Positions 35,324-44,446 of a DNA stretch of 64,000 nucleotides are shown one piece after another. Source of the DNA: Bradyrhizobiaceae bacterium Ga0074131 (GTDB lineage: Bacteria; Pseudomonadota; Alphaproteobacteria; Rhizobiales; Xanthobacteraceae); the NCBI GenBank assembly GCA_001464035.1, contig LNEC01000019.1, forward strand, positions 558,001 through 622,000. Reading direction: 5' to 3'. The notes beneath the pieces were generated by a model, which saw only the letters and a list, made by a program, of their open reading frames with translations, ran no database searches and had not been told where the DNA came from. The position numbers were made by a program, and so were the translations under genes. Each line of letters starts with the position of its first letter. Position 1 is the stretch's first letter.

Positions 35324-35848
35324 ATGAGCATCCCTTCGTCAACAGGCGTCGACCTGCCGCTGCCGCGCTGGGCCTATGTCCCAGGCGCGACCGCGGAGGC
35401 CGAGGCCGACTACGACACGCTGGCGCAGGTCGTCACGCTGGTGCCGTCCCGATTTCGCGATTTTGTCCCGGCGCGCCACCCGGCGTTGCGCTACGGACTG
35501 GCGCTCAACGACCGCGGCTTTTTTTGGGAGTCTCAGCAGGTGCTGGAAGCGGTGTGGGCGGCAGCGCCGCAGGGCGGCCGCGAGCGGATCCTGCTGCGCG
35601 CCTGCATCCGGATCGCCGGCGCCAATCTGAAGCTGCGGATGCTGAAGTCTCCCGCGGCGATTCGGTTGCTCGGCGAAGCGCTGGGCGAGCTCGAGACGCT
35701 GGGCCTGCGCAAGGCGGCGGCCGGGGGCGATGGTTTTGCCGATGGCTTCCCGACCGCCGCACTGGCGGCCCAGTTGAAGGCCAAATTGGCGCATTCACCG
35801 CTCTCCAAGGCCGATTGGGTCAAGATCGGCGCCGTCAGCCGAATATGA
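35324..35848 (+). CDS. DUF309-like protein in the box cluster
   Basis: The product is 174 residues. The central block YGLALNDRGFFWESQQVLEA followed by VW, and LLRACIRIAGANLKLRM, correspond to the DUF309 helical pair, although the usual first histidine of the family (HxxxE) appears as N here. No catalytic role is known. It lies between the alpha/beta hydrolase and boxC. DUF309 members recur in box operons, which suggests a supporting function in the pathway. Confidence 0.65.
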   Translation: MSIPSSTGVDLPLPRWAYVPGATAEAEADYDTLAQVVTLVPSRFRDFVPARHPALRYGLALNDRGFFWESQQVLEAVWAAAPQGGRERILLRACIRIAGANLKLRMLKSPAAIRLLGEALGELETLGLRKAAAGGDGFADGFPTAALAAQLKAKLAHSPLSKADWVKIGAVSRI

Positions 35849-35855
35849 AGCAAAA

Positions 35856-35869
35856 TGCATCTTTCTGCG
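35856..35869 (+). promoter_or_regulatory. secondary BoxR-like half-conserved site
   Basis: TGCA-TCTTTC-TGCG differs by one base from TGCA-N6-TGCA. It lies 41 bp (about four helical turns) upstream of the perfect site at 35897-35910, which would allow cooperative binding on one face. Confidence 0.5.
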
Positions 35870-35894
35870 ATTAACGGGTGGACCTTCACGAAAA

Positions 35895-35912
35895 CATGCA
35901 TTATTGTGCATG
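35895..35912 (+). promoter_or_regulatory. BoxR operator upstream of boxC
   Basis: CATGCA-TTATTG-TGCATG is a perfect 6-bp-arm palindrome containing TGCA-N6-TGCA, the operator reported for BoxR of Azoarcus. It sits 88 bp before the boxC ATG and just after the DUF309 gene, so boxCB probably has its own BoxR-controlled promoter in addition to any readthrough from bclA. Confidence 0.75.
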
Positions 35913-35933
35913 CTGTCTTAGTGAACCACACAG

Positions 35934-35987
35934 CAGGAAAACCGATCCAGGAAACCAATCCAGGAAGACCAATCCAGGAAAACTAAC
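35934..35987 (+). repeat. four tandem CCAGGAA repeats before boxC
   Basis: Four consecutive units of 13, 13, 14 and 14 bp follow the pattern CCAGGAARACCAAT. Each contains AGGA, a Shine-Dalgarno core, but the last is 19 nt or more from the ATG at 36000. The array lies in the probable 5' leader of boxC. Confidence 0.75.
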
Positions 35988-35999
35988 CAAGGTGGCCCA

Positions 36000-37700
36000 A
36001 TGGCTGGCGAGAAGCCCGGTGAAGATCGCGTCCTCGCGGGAGGCGCGACGTACATCGATTTCCAGACCGATCCGTCCCGCTATCGGCACTGGAAGCTGGA
36101 GGTCGATGGCGACGTCGCCACCCTGACGATGGACGTCGACGAGAACGGCGGCCTGTTCGAGGGCTATCAGCTCAAGCTGAATTCCTACGATCTCGGCGTC
36201 GATATCGAGCTCGCGGACGCGGTGCAGCGGCTGCGCTTCGAGCATCCCGGCGTCAAAGTCGTGCTGCTGCGCTCGGCCAAGAACCGGGTGTTCTGCGCCG
36301 GCGCCAACATCCGCATGCTGGCCGGCGCCACCCACGCTCACAAGGTCAATTTCTGCAAGTTCACCAACGAAACCCGCAACGGCCTGGAGGATTCCAGCGC
36401 AAATTCCGGCCAACGGTTTGTCACGGTCATCAACGGCACCGCGGCCGGCGGCGGCTATGAACTGGCGCTGGCCACCGATCACATCATTCTGGCCGACGAT
36501 GGTGCTGCGGCGGTGGCGCTGCCGGAAGTGCCGCTGCTGGCGGTTCTGCCGGGCACCGGCGGCCTGACGCGCGTCGTCGACAAGCGCAAGGTGCGCCGCG
36601 ATCACGCCGACTATTTCTGCACCATCGAGGAAGGCATCAAGGGCAAGCGCGCGGTGCAGTGGCGGCTGGTCGACGAGATCGTGCCCAACAGCAAGCTCGA
36701 CGCCAAAGTCGCCGAGCGCGCACGCGAATTCGCCGCGGCCTCGAAACGCAACGGCAACGGCAAGGCCATTTCGCTCGTGCCTCTCGCCCGCAGCTTCGAC
36801 GACAGCGGCATCCGCTACGGTTTTGTCAGCGTCGATATCGACCCCGCGCAGCGCATCGCCACCATCTCGATCAAGGCGCCCGATGCGATCGCGCCTGCCG
36901 ATATCGACGGCATGATCGGGCAGGGCGCCTCGTTCTGGCCGCTGCAGGTGGCGCGCGAACTCGACGACGCGATCCTGCATCTGCGCATCAACGAACCGGA
37001 GACCGCGATGCTGGTGTTCAAGTCGCATGGCGACGCCGCCCACGTTCTTGGCCACGACGCGTTCCTGGAAGCGAACAAGGCGCACTGGCTGGTCAACGAG
37101 ATCAGGCAGTACTGGAAGCGGGTGCTGAAGCGGATCGATGTCACCTCGCGCACGCTGGTGACGCTGGTCGAGCCCGGCTCCTGCTTCGTCGGCACGCTGG
37201 CCGAACTGGTGTTCGCGGCCGACCGCTCCTACATGCTGGTCGGCTCGCGGCAGGGCGACAACCGCGCTCCGCCGACAATAGAATTATCGGCGATGAATTT
37301 TGGTCCCTATCCGATGAGCCACGGCCTGACCCGGCTGCAGGCGCGCTTTCAGGCCGATCCCGAGGACGTCGCGCGCGCGCAGGCAACCATTGGCGAGGGC
37401 CTCGATGCGGGGCAGGCCGAGGCGCTCGGCCTCGTCACATTCGCGCTCGACGATATCGATTGGGACGACGAGGTCAGGGTGTTTTTCGAAGAGCGCGCCA
37501 GCTTCTCGCCGGACAGCCTCACCGGCATGGAAGCCAACTTGCGCTTCGCGGGGCCGGAGACGATGGAATCGAAAATCTTCTCGCGCCTGACGGCGTGGCA
37601 GAACTGGATCTTCCAGCGCCCCAATGCGGTCGGCGAGGACGGCGCGCTGCGCCGTTACGGCACCGGCCAGAAGGCGCGGTTCGATATGACGAGAGTTTAG
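36000..37700 (+). CDS. boxC: benzoyl-CoA-dihydrodiol lyase
   Basis: The product is 566 residues, the expected size for BoxC. It consists of two crotonase-like halves: the N-terminal one has the oxyanion segments VFCAGANIRML and NGTAAGGGYELALATDH, the second covers residues about 290-500 and includes VEPGSCFVGTLAELVFAADR. BoxC cleaves the ring of 2,3-epoxybenzoyl-CoA-derived dihydrodiol, giving 3,4-dehydroadipyl-CoA semialdehyde and formate. It precedes boxB by 213 bp containing a dispersed repeat. Confidence 0.93.
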   Translation: MAGEKPGEDRVLAGGATYIDFQTDPSRYRHWKLEVDGDVATLTMDVDENGGLFEGYQLKLNSYDLGVDIELADAVQRLRFEHPGVKVVLLRSAKNRVFCAGANIRMLAGATHAHKVNFCKFTNETRNGLEDSSANSGQRFVTVINGTAAGGGYELALATDHIILADDGAAAVALPEVPLLAVLPGTGGLTRVVDKRKVRRDHADYFCTIEEGIKGKRAVQWRLVDEIVPNSKLDAKVAERAREFAAASKRNGNGKAISLVPLARSFDDSGIRYGFVSVDIDPAQRIATISIKAPDAIAPADIDGMIGQGASFWPLQVARELDDAILHLRINEPETAMLVFKSHGDAAHVLGHDAFLEANKAHWLVNEIRQYWKRVLKRIDVTSRTLVTLVEPGSCFVGTLAELVFAADRSYMLVGSRQGDNRAPPTIELSAMNFGPYPMSHGLTRLQARFQADPEDVARAQATIGEGLDAGQAEALGLVTFALDDIDWDDEVRVFFEERASFSPDSLTGMEANLRFAGPETMESKIFSRLTAWQNWIFQRPNAVGEDGALRRYGTGQKARFDMTRV

Positions 37701-37713
37701 GGAACAAATGCCG

Positions 37714-37832
37714 CCCTGATCCTGAGGTGCGAGCGTTGCGTGCACTTGCACCGCAGGGCGAGCCTCGAAGGATGATTGAAGCGAAGTATGCCAGCCAGCA
37801 TCCTTCGAGACGCGGCGAAGGGGCCGCTCCTC
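37714..37832. repeat. dispersed repeat (CATCCTTCGAGACGC family) between boxC and boxB
   Basis: GCCTCGAAGGATGA near 37762 and CATCCTTCGAGACGC near 37799 are inverted arms, and CCTGATCCTGAGG starts the block. This is the widely dispersed rhizobial intergenic repeat type. It interrupts the boxC-boxB gap and could lower readthrough or stabilise message ends. Confidence 0.7.
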
Positions 37833-37913
37833 CAGCGATAACGGCCAATCCGTTACGCAGGAATGGGGGAAGTAAGCCGCAATGCACGCCGGAACGACCC
37901 AAAGGAGCCCGCC

Positions 37914-39365
<1,452 letters not shown>

Positions 39366-39378
39366 TCACCGGTCCACT

Positions 39379-39405
39379 CCCTCTCCCACTTGCAAGCGGG
39401 AGAGG
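39379..39405. terminator. palindromic hairpin between convergent genes
   Basis: CCTCTCCC-ACTTGCAAGC-GGGAGAGG forms a near-perfect stem between the boxB stop (39365) and the stop of the M48 gene (39420). It belongs to the CTCTCCC repeat class and is well placed as a two-way transcription end. Confidence 0.65.
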
Positions 39406-39419
39406 TAAGCAAGCGTGGA

Positions 39420-40885
39420 TCAATCCACCACGATCTTGACGCGATCCCGCGCCCTCACCTGGGCGTTGGCATCGAGCCCGTTCAGAATGCGAAAGCGCTC
39501 AGCTGGGCGGTCGACGCCGGCCATGCGGTGCGACAGCGACTCCACGGTGTCGCCGGGCTGCACCGTGATGATCTTGATGCGCAGCGGGCGCGCCGCCTGG
39601 ATTTCCTCCAGCGTCAGGCGGCGGAAGGAGCCAACGGTTTCGCGCGCGTTGCGGTCGCTCTCCGTGGTTTTCTGTCTGGAGGCGAAGATGAAGCGGTAGA
39701 CGTCGCTGCCGAAGCGCAGGGCATAGACCTTGAAATGCCATTGATCGCCGCGCGCGGTGGCGGACGCCGCCGGAAAGCCGTTGAGGGTGAGCTCTTCCGC
39801 CGAGCCTTTCTCGACATTTTCCATCCAGCCGGAGTTGAGATAGTCGGCCAGCGTCTGCTCCGAGGGCACTCGCACGACGTCGAAACGCATAGCCTGGGTG
39901 CCGCCCTCGCGAACGCCGATCACCGCCTGCGCGGTATTGTCCAGTGTGAAGGTATCGGGAGCGGCGAAGGTGAAGCCGAGCTTCGGGTGCAAGAAGCGCC
40001 GGCCGCGCACGAAACCCTCGCTGGGGTCTTCGCCATAGACGATGTTGTCGATCGCGGCGAGATAGGTTTCGCGGTCGCGCTCGCCGCCCTCCGGCGAGGA
40101 AAACTGGCGCGCCGAATTCTGCGCGTTCTGCACCCGCTCCGGCGTCGCCGGATGCGACGACAGAAAGTCCTGCGCGCGCGGATCGAGCGAACTCTTGCCT
40201 GCCTTCAGTGCGGCGTTGCGCTCCATCGAGGTCAGGAAGCGCGCCGCGCCATAGGGGTCGAACTTGGCGCGGGCGGAAATGCCGACGCCGATGCCGTCGG
40301 CCTCGAAGCCATCGTCAGTTTGGTTTTCGCCAGCGCCAGCGCGGTCAAATCGGGATCGTTGCCCATGTCGGTGACGACGCGGGTAACGATGGCGGCCTGC
40401 CGCGCCTGATCCTCGCGGATCGAGGCGTGCTTGGCCAGCACATGCGCCATCTCGTGTGACAGCACGGACGACAATTCCGAGGTATCGCTGGCGAGCGCGA
40501 CCAGGCCGCGCGTGACGTAGAGCTGGCCGGTTGGCAGCGCGAACGCATTGACCGCGCCGGAATTGAGGATGGTCACCTTGTAGGCCTGATCGGGACGATC
40601 CGATGCCGCCACCAGCCGGTCGACGGTCTTGCCGATCAGGGCTTCCAGCCTCGGATCGTCGTAGGCGCCGCCATAGGAGGAGAGAATGCGTTCATGCTCG
40701 CGCTCGGCGGCGGGGGTCTGCGCGACCGTGCGCGCCGGCTTGGCCGGACCGGCCGTCGCAGGGGCTGCGGTAGTGAAGCGGTCGACACCGCCGCAACCGG
40801 AAAGGACCAGAACCGCGCACAGCAGCGGGCCCGCAGCCCAAAGGCGGCCTGTCCCTCTGTCGCGCCGTACCGCACAGCTCGTCAC
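39420..40885 (-). pseudogene. M48 metalloprotease with C-terminal LysM, split by a frameshift
   Basis: Two adjacent frames together encode one lipoprotein protease. The upstream part (40885 to about 40305, GTG start) has a lipobox LVLSGC with C31 and the zinc motif H144-EMA-H148. The downstream part continues as FEADGIGVGISARAKFDPYG followed by AARFLTSMERNA, which supplies the third zinc ligand (E of FEAD), and ends in a LysM-like domain (ITVQPGDTVESLSHRMAG). The frame changes near 40300-40315, and the SFSRxQE-type residues expected there are absent, so a small deletion of 3n+1 or similar is likely. It could also be a sequencing error. Confidence 0.8.
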
Positions 40886-40914
40886 GTCAGCTACCCCGTA
40901 TCCCCGCCCGCGGG

Positions 40915-41685
40915 CTAATTCCCGCCCGGCAACTCAATCTGCGCCGCCCTCAGCACCTCGATTCGCGGGCCGCCCCGCGCCTCGACCCAGCCGCGCACGC
41001 GAATCCGTCGACGTTCGAGTGACTTAAGGCCGATTCCGGCAGCCTCGAGGGTCGCCGCCACCCGCCTTGAAATAGTCACAGCGAAGTCCTGTGTCCAGTT
41101 CCGCCCGAAATTCAGGTAAGTGGTTCCCCCGGCCTGCCTGACCGACAAAACCCTGCCCTCGACCACGGCGAAGCGCCCGATCCCGGCCGCGTTTTTTATG
41201 GCTGCGGGATCGGCCCAGGTTTCCCGCCTGCCGCGGCGTGCCTCGGCCTCCGCGGCGAAAAGGGTGGCAATGCAGTCCTTGTCGGTGACATCGGCCGATA
41301 CCAGCGCTTTGCCCTGGGCCACCAGCACGGCTTGAACCGGCGTATCGGAACCGGGAAGAAACACGAAGGCCGGCTGGCGGCCGTAGCGATCCGGCGTGTC
41401 GTCGTCGCCCGACAAGGTCACCTCGCGCCCCGCGACAATGGCTGCCAGCGCCGCTGTGCCGCCGGCCTTGTGGCCGGCGACCGGCTCGACGCCGGCGAGC
41501 CGGACCTCGCGGCCGTCGCTCAGGCGAAACGTGCGCTCATCGATCACGACGGTGACACGCCCTTCGCCCTGTGACTCGAATACGCAGCCCGCCGCGCCGG
41601 CCGGCGAGGCGGCGGCGACCGGCAGGCACGCCAATGCCACGACAAATCCGGCGCACCGCGCCAGCGCAGGGGTCACCGGTTGCAT
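40915..41685 (-). CDS. exported thermonuclease-fold (SNase-like) protein
   Basis: The product is 256 residues with a signal peptide (cleavage near SPAGAAG, residue 31). The middle shows an SNase-like beta barrel: FRLSDGREVRLAGVEP, then DRYGRQPAFVF and LVAQGKALVSADVTDKDC. The strict Arg/Glu/Arg set of active nucleases is only partly evident, so catalytic activity is uncertain. The ATG at 41685 puts the signal peptide first; longer readings do not. It lies 29 bp upstream of the broken M48 gene in the same direction. Confidence 0.72.
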   Translation of the reverse strand: MQPVTPALARCAGFVVALACLPVAAASPAGAAGCVFESQGEGRVTVVIDERTFRLSDGREVRLAGVEPVAGHKAGGTAALAAIVAGREVTLSGDDDTPDRYGRQPAFVFLPGSDTPVQAVLVAQGKALVSADVTDKDCIATLFAAEAEARRGRRETWADPAAIKNAAGIGRFAVVEGRVLSVRQAGGTTYLNFGRNWTQDFAVTISRRVAATLEAAGIGLKSLERRRIRVRGWVEARGGPRIEVLRAAQIELPGGN

Positions 41686-41779
41686 GACGCTGCCTGGGAT
41701 CGGACCTAACTCCTGTATGCTGGCTGCGATCGACGGATCGACCTTAGCCGAAACGGCGTTGTTGACGAAGGGGGACACG

Positions 41780-42202
41780 ATGGAAGTCAACGGCATCGCG
41801 CATATTTTTCTGACCGCCTCGAATTTCGAACGCTCCCGCGCGTTCTATCGCCAACTGCTGCCGTTTCTCGGGTTGAAGCCGGTGATGGACAATGAGGGGG
41901 TCTATTATTGCGTCGGCGGCCGCACCGCGGTCGGGATCCGCGCGCCATCGCCGGAGCACGCGGGCGCTTCGTTCGAGCAAGATCGCGCCGGCCTGCACCA
42001 TCTCTGCTTCCGCGCCCGCTCGCGCGCCGACGTTGATGAGCTGCATGCCTTCCTCGGCACGCTCGGCGCAAACATCATCCGCGCGCCGCGCGAGGACCAG
42101 TGGGCGCCGGGCTACTACTCGCTGCTGTTCGAGGATCCGGATGGGATCAGGCTGGAGCTCAACCATGTGCCGGGGAAGGGGTTGCTGGAACGGGACAAAT
42201 AA
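41780..42202 (+). CDS. VOC (glyoxalase/bleomycin-resistance) family protein
   Basis: The product is 140 residues with two beta-alpha-beta-beta-beta modules. Likely metal ligands are H8 (IAHIFLTASNFERSRAFY), H in GLHHLCF near residue 75, and E in the closing strand IRLELNHVPG. GGGG lies 5 nt before the ATG. The substrate is unknown. It diverges from the SNase-like gene. Confidence 0.8.
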   Translation: MEVNGIAHIFLTASNFERSRAFYRQLLPFLGLKPVMDNEGVYYCVGGRTAVGIRAPSPEHAGASFEQDRAGLHHLCFRARSRADVDELHAFLGTLGANIIRAPREDQWAPGYYSLLFEDPDGIRLELNHVPGKGLLERDK

Positions 42203-42215
42203 TTGTTGAGAGGTG

Positions 42216-42265
42216 GTCATCGCGAGTAACGGGTCGCGCGAATGCCCGCCCGATGACAAGGCTCC
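42216..42265 (+). repeat. 50-bp repeat, left inverted copy
   Basis: The sequence beginning GTCATCGCGAGTAACGGG and ending in GGCTCC matches the reverse complement of 42559-42608 at roughly 80 % with one-base shifts; both contain GCGCGAATGC and GCCCGATG. The pair flanks a 293-bp gene-free stretch. Nothing else was seen in the 456-bp gap 42203-42658. Confidence 0.65.
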
Positions 42266-42558
42266 AATCCACCCTGCAGCAGCAAGCCAAATCGCCTCGT
42301 CGCCTCGCTTCCCGCAAAAACGATAGGCACTGAAGCGCGAACCATTCCGCTTTGCGGAAAATGCCTGCAGCACAATGCGGCGGCATGACTGCCACGCCAG
42401 GCGTGCTGCTTGCCGCTGCCGGTGCCATCCGGCATGATCGCGGCAACGCAAATTCAGTCCGCAGACAAATGCGGCGCCCGGGGAGGCTTGGATGAAACGG
42501 GTATTTTCCGGTGTTTCGCATCGCTGTTGGCCCTCACCGCGCCACTCGGCTGGTTCGC

Positions 42559-42608
42559 GGAGCCTGCCATCGGGCGCGCATTCGCGCAGCCCATTGGCGC
42601 GCAATGAC
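42559..42608 (-). repeat. 50-bp repeat, right inverted copy
   Basis: This is the inverted partner of 42216-42265. Between the copies (42266-42558) is sequence with short fragments resembling other dispersed repeats, but no gene. The pair resembles the ends of a small non-autonomous element; target-site duplications were not recognised. Confidence 0.6.
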
Positions 42609-42658
42609 CTTTTTCAAACACAACGAACGACAACGACGGACAACAAGGGCATCATCTC

Positions 42659-43450
42659 ATGAACAACGAAATCGTCCTGCAGCACCTCGACCGGGGCCTG
42701 CTCACCATCACCATGAACCGCCCTGACCGGCGCAATGCGCTCAACCCCGACATGACGCTCGGTTTGGTGTCGGCGGCGCGGCGCGCGGCGGAGGATCACG
42801 AGGTTCGCGCCGTGCTGCTGAAGGGCGCCGGGGGCACCTTCTGCGTCGGTGGCGACGTCAAATCGATGGCGGAGGGGCGGGCGCCGCTGCCGTTCGAGGC
42901 CAAGAAGACCAATCTACGCCGCGGCATGGAGGTCTCGCGCATCCTGCATGAGATGCAGAAGCCCGTGGTGGCGCAGGTCGATGGCGCCGCCGCCGGCGCC
43001 GGGCTCTCGATCGCGCTGGCCTGTGATCTCCGCGTCGCCTCGGCGTCGGTCAAGATCACCACGGCCTTCGCCAAGGTCGGACTGTCAGGCGATTACGGCG
43101 GCACCTATTTCCTCACGCAAATGCTGGGCAGCGCCCGCGCGCGTGAACTCTACTTGATGTCGCCGGTGCTGACGGCGCAGGAAGCCCTCGCTCTCGGTGT
43201 CGTGACCAAGGTGGTTCCCGACGCCGAGGTCGAAGCGGCGGCGCATGATCTGGCGATGTCGCTGGCGCAGGGCCCTTCAATCACGCTCGGCTACATCAAG
43301 AAGAACATCAACAACGCCGAACACATGTCGCTGGAAGCCTGCTTCGATGCGGAGGCCATGCATCATTCGCGCTCGGGCGAGACCGACGACCACAAGGAAG
43401 CGGCCAAGGCGTTCGTCGAAAAGCGCAAGCCCGTGTTTCAGGGGCATTGA
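42659..43450 (+). CDS. enoyl-CoA hydratase/isomerase family protein
   Basis: The product is 263 residues, a single crotonase domain. Oxyanion-hole segments are FCVGGDVKSMA and GAAAGAGLSIALACDLR. The C-terminal EACFDAEAMHHSRSGETDDHKE followed by AAKAF is typical of PaaG-like members that act on 2-enoyl or ring-derived CoA esters. It leads a run with a VOC protein and an ADP-forming acyl-CoA synthetase. The precise substrate is not evident. Confidence 0.85.
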   Translation: MNNEIVLQHLDRGLLTITMNRPDRRNALNPDMTLGLVSAARRAAEDHEVRAVLLKGAGGTFCVGGDVKSMAEGRAPLPFEAKKTNLRRGMEVSRILHEMQKPVVAQVDGAAAGAGLSIALACDLRVASASVKITTAFAKVGLSGDYGGTYFLTQMLGSARARELYLMSPVLTAQEALALGVVTKVVPDAEVEAAAHDLAMSLAQGPSITLGYIKKNINNAEHMSLEACFDAEAMHHSRSGETDDHKEAAKAFVEKRKPVFQGH

Positions 43451-43466
43451 TCGAAGGGGTATCGAG

Positions 43467-44231
43467 ATGGAAGGCTTCAAGAGGCTGCGGCAGATCTGCC
43501 TGGTAGCGCCCACCATCGAGCCCGTGGTCGGCGATATCGCCGCCATCATGGGGCTGAATATCTGCTACCGCGACGGCAACGTCGCCAAATACGGGCTGGA
43601 GAACGCGCTGCTGCCGGTCGATACCATCCTGCTCGAGGTGGTGGCGCCGTTCCAGCCCGGCACCGCGGCGGGGCGCTTCATCGAGAAGACCGGCGGTCGC
43701 GGCGGCTACATGGCGATCTTCTGTTGCGACGATCCCGACGAGCGCGGCGTACACGCCAACCAGATGGGCGTGCGCACCGCCAACGTTATCGACCACGCGC
43801 CCTATCACGGCGTCCAACTGCATCCGCGCGATTGCCGCGCCGCTTTCATCGAATTCAATCACACCGCCGGCAGCGACAATGTCTTGGGACCTTATCCGCC
43901 GGCCGGGCCGGACTGGCAGAAATCAATCCGCAAGGACGTGACACAAGCGTTGACCGAGGTGGAGATGGAAAGCCCTGAGCCCGAGGTGCTGGCCACGCAC
44001 TGGGGCAAGATCATCGGAATCGTCGTCAGCGAGAGCAAGGACGGCGACCCCGAGCTGAAGCTGCCCAATGCCAGCTTCCGCTTCGTCAAGGGCGCTGCCG
44101 ACATCATGAGCGGGCTGACGTTTCAGGTAGCCGACATTGCGAGGGTGCGCGATGCCGCCAAGGCGAAGGGTTACGCCGTGTCTGACGATTCGTTTGGGCT
44201 CGGCGGCGTCACGTTCCGTCTGGTGGCGTGA
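43467..44231 (+). CDS. VOC-superfamily protein, two-module
   Basis: The product is 254 residues. The N-terminal module begins RLRQICLVAPTIEPVVGDI and includes HPRDCRAAFIEFNHTAGSD; the C-terminal module repeats the fold more weakly. The start follows enoyl-CoA hydratase by 16 bp, so they are co-transcribed. Two-module VOC proteins include epimerases and ring-cleaving enzymes; no specific activity can be assigned. Confidence 0.7.
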   Translation: MEGFKRLRQICLVAPTIEPVVGDIAAIMGLNICYRDGNVAKYGLENALLPVDTILLEVVAPFQPGTAAGRFIEKTGGRGGYMAIFCCDDPDERGVHANQMGVRTANVIDHAPYHGVQLHPRDCRAAFIEFNHTAGSDNVLGPYPPAGPDWQKSIRKDVTQALTEVEMESPEPEVLATHWGKIIGIVVSESKDGDPELKLPNASFRFVKGAADIMSGLTFQVADIARVRDAAKAKGYAVSDDSFGLGGVTFRLVA

Positions 44232-44269
44232 GGCCGGAGGCTCCATCGGGCTACGGCCTGGCCGCTCAA

Positions 44270-44381
44270 CGTCATTGCCTCGCGCAAACGCGAAACGTTT
44301 GCGCGAGACAGCCCTTGCGACGAAGCATCCACGCTTGCTTTATCTGGCGACCATGGATTGCGTCGCTTCGCTCGCAATGAT
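44270..44381. repeat. dispersed repeat with embedded perfect hairpin
   Basis: The block starts GTCATTGC and ends TCGCTCGCAATGATG, the outer arms of the same repeat family as 22173-22262. Inside it, CTCGCGCAAACG (44279-44290) and CGTTTGCGCGAG (44296-44307) form a perfect 12-bp stem with loop CGAAA. It separates the VOC gene from the acyl-CoA synthetase gene. Confidence 0.7.
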
Positions 44382-44446
44382 GTTTCGAGAGCGCCGCTCA
44401 ATTCAAAGAACGTCACGCGCTGAACAAAATAAAGGGACCATTCTCA

